A DNA stretch of 6,295 nucleotides, taken from JANYCD01 sp043738385 (lineage in GTDB: Bacteria; Pseudomonadota; Gammaproteobacteria; Burkholderiales; Rhodocyclaceae). Shown in pieces: positions 5,012 through 6,295 of this stretch. Location: NCBI GenBank assembly GCA_043738385.1, contig JAYUGL010000087.1, positions 1 through 6,295 of the forward strand, written 5' to 3'. Each line of letters begins with the position of its first letter. Position 1 is the first letter of the stretch. Under the pieces are notes generated by a model that made no database searches, was not told the origin of the DNA, and saw only the letters and a program-made list of their open reading frames with translations. A program made the translations under genes and the position numbers.

Positions 5012-6295
5012 TTAAAACTGTTCGTCGGAAATCGCAGTCGTGGCCTCGGCGCCATTGACCACGGCATACGACAGGCTGATCGCCTGCGACAGCACATGGT
5101 CGGCGTAGAAACGCGCGGTGGTGATCTTGGTCTTGTAGAACGCCGCCTCGCTGGTGCCCGCATCGAGATGCCGCTTCGACGCCAGCGCCGCGCGCGCCAT
5201 TTGCCAGCCGCCGGCGACCACGCCGAACAGCTTGAGGAAAGGCACGGCGCCGACCGACGCCAATTGCACCTGGCCGGCGTAAGTGGCGACGATGTAGTTC
5301 ACCGACTCTTCCAGCGCATTGAGGCCGGCGGCGAAGGATTTGCGGATCGCGGTCAGTTCGGCGTCGCTCTGTTTGCCAAGTTCAGCTTCGACCTTGCGCA
5401 TGGTGGCGATCAACCCCTTGATGGTCTGCCCGCCTTCGCGCGCGATCTTGCGCCCGATCAAATCATTTGCTTGAATGCCCGTCGTGCCTTCGTAGATGGC
5501 GGTGATGCGGGCATCGCGCAGATATTGCGCGGCGCCGGTCTCTTCGATGAAGCCCATGCCGCCGTGGATCTGCACGCCGAGCGAGGCGATGTCGATGGCG
5601 TTCTCGGTGCTCCAACCCTTGACGATGGGAATCATCAGGTCGACGAAGGCCTGATTTTCCTTGCGCGTCGCTTCATCCGGATGGCAACGCGCCGCATCGG
5701 TCGCGGCACCGACGACGCAGGCCACAGCGCGCATGGCTTCGGTCTGCGACTTCATCAGCAGCAGCATGCGCCGCACATCCGGATGGCGAATGATCGCTAC
5801 CTTGCCGCCGCCCTTGATGCCCAGCTCGGCGCCCTGCACCCGATCCCTGGCGTAGTCGCGCGCGCGCTGGTAGGCGCGCTCGGACAGGCCGATGCCCTCG
5901 ACACCGACCGCGAAACGCGCCGCATTCATCATGATGAACATGTATTCGAGGCCGCGATTTTCTTCGCCAACCAGATAACCTTCAGCGCCACCGTGATCGC
6001 CAAATTGCAGTACCGCCGTGGGTGAAGCCTTGATGCCCAGCTTGTGCTCTATCGAGACACACCAGGCATCGTTGCGGGCACCCAAAGAACCATCATCGTT
6101 GACCAGAAACTTGGGTACAACGAATAAAGAAATTCCCTTGACGCCGTCGGGCGCGCCTGCGACACGGGCCAGCACCAGGTGCACGATGTTCTCGGCCATA
6201 TCGTGTTCGCCGTAGGTGATGAATATCTTGGTGCCAAAAACCTTGTAAGTGCCGTCCGCCTGGGGCTCGGCACGGGTGCGAACGGCGGCGAGGTC
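5012..6295 (-). CDS. Acyl-CoA dehydrogenase with extended C-terminal domain (N-terminus outside window)
   Basis: This FAD-dependent enzyme oxidises acyl-CoA to trans-2-enoyl-CoA and passes electrons to ETF. The reading frame stays open through the right edge, giving 427 visible residues; an internal ATG at 6199 is not the start. The first residues (DLAAVRTRAEP, then VFGTKIFITYGEHD) belong to the middle beta domain. The C-terminal helical domain follows, with VQIHGGMGF (visible residues 241-249) for FAD binding and the catalytic base in IYEGTTG (E at visible residue 269). About 125 more residues after NDLIGRK form the extra C-terminal domain of the roughly 600-residue subfamily, to which DmdC-type 3-methylmercaptopropionyl-CoA dehydrogenases also belong. 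About 165 N-terminal residues are therefore missing here. The enzyme's product is the substrate type of the hydratase at 2040-2801. Exact acyl substrate cannot be read from the sequence. Confidence 0.93.
   Translation of the reverse strand, partial: DLAAVRTRAEPQADGTYKVFGTKIFITYGEHDMAENIVHLVLARVAGAPDGVKGISLFVVPKFLVNDDGSLGARNDAWCVSIEHKLGIKASPTAVLQFGDHGGAEGYLVGEENRGLEYMFIMMNAARFAVGVEGIGLSERAYQRARDYARDRVQGAELGIKGGGKVAIIRHPDVRRMLLLMKSQTEAMRAVACVVGAATDAARCHPDEATRKENQAFVDLMIPIVKGWSTENAIDIASLGVQIHGGMGFIEETGAAQYLRDARITAIYEGTTGIQANDLIGRKIAREGGQTIKGLIATMRKVEAELGKQSDAELTAIRKSFAAGLNALEESVNYIVATYAGQVQLASVGAVPFLKLFGVVAGGWQMARAALASKRHLDAGTSEAAFYKTKITTARFYADHVLSQAISLSYAVVNGAEATTAISDEQF

Noticed and set aside
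4979..6025. Long plus-strand open frame (348 codons) opposite the acyl-CoA dehydrogenase
   Set aside because: It is antisense to a clear dehydrogenase frame, starts within the palindromic repeat, and has an arginine-, glycine- and histidine-rich composition typical of shadow frames in GC-rich DNA.

Overview
The window looks like chromosomal DNA of a GC-rich proteobacterium, most likely a betaproteobacterium. This rests on strongly GC-biased codons in the metabolic genes, the CoA-ester metabolism gene set, and two kinds of dispersed palindromic intergenic repeat (CACCACAGAGGAC-type and CCCGCGAAAGCGGG-type) that I associate with that group. The lineage is inference; no rRNA or other marker gene is present.

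Left part (1 to about 2010) is an accessory segment. It opens with the last 24 codons and probable right end of an IS5-family insertion sequence. Next come two minus-strand genes that are clearly AT-richer than the rest: a 60-base sample at 1321-1380 is about 37% G+C, against about 70% at 2341-2400. The first gene in transcription order encodes a long ParA/MinD-type ATPase. Four bases after its stop begins a single-domain RelA/SpoT-type nucleotide pyrophosphotransferase, whose 3' end runs into the IS. Its last two or three residues and its stop codon appear to be supplied by the IS terminal repeat, so it is probably truncated after its catalytic core. An ATPase coupled to an alarmone-synthetase-like or toxSAS-like enzyme in an IS-flanked segment is the best candidate here for an undescribed system, such as toxin-antitoxin or phage defence. 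That function is inference.

The 200 bases upstream of the ATPase gene hold three close inverted repeats and form the divergent junction with the resident chromosome.

Right part (about 2010 to 6295) is housekeeping-type CoA metabolism. An enoyl-CoA hydratase/isomerase gene runs on the plus strand. Convergent to it, and transcribed right to left, are an acyl-CoA dehydrogenase (N-terminus outside the window), a BtuF-like cobalamin/iron-siderophore-binding-fold protein without a signal peptide, and an AcuI-type acrylyl-CoA reductase. Every gap between these genes contains a palindromic repeat element. Two copies of the larger element lie exactly 7 bases from the stop codons of the reductase and the dehydrogenase, in the same orientation, which suggests they act as 3'-end or terminator structures. 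Together the dehydrogenase, hydratase and reductase could act in beta-oxidation-like or propionate/acrylate-type acyl-CoA turnover.
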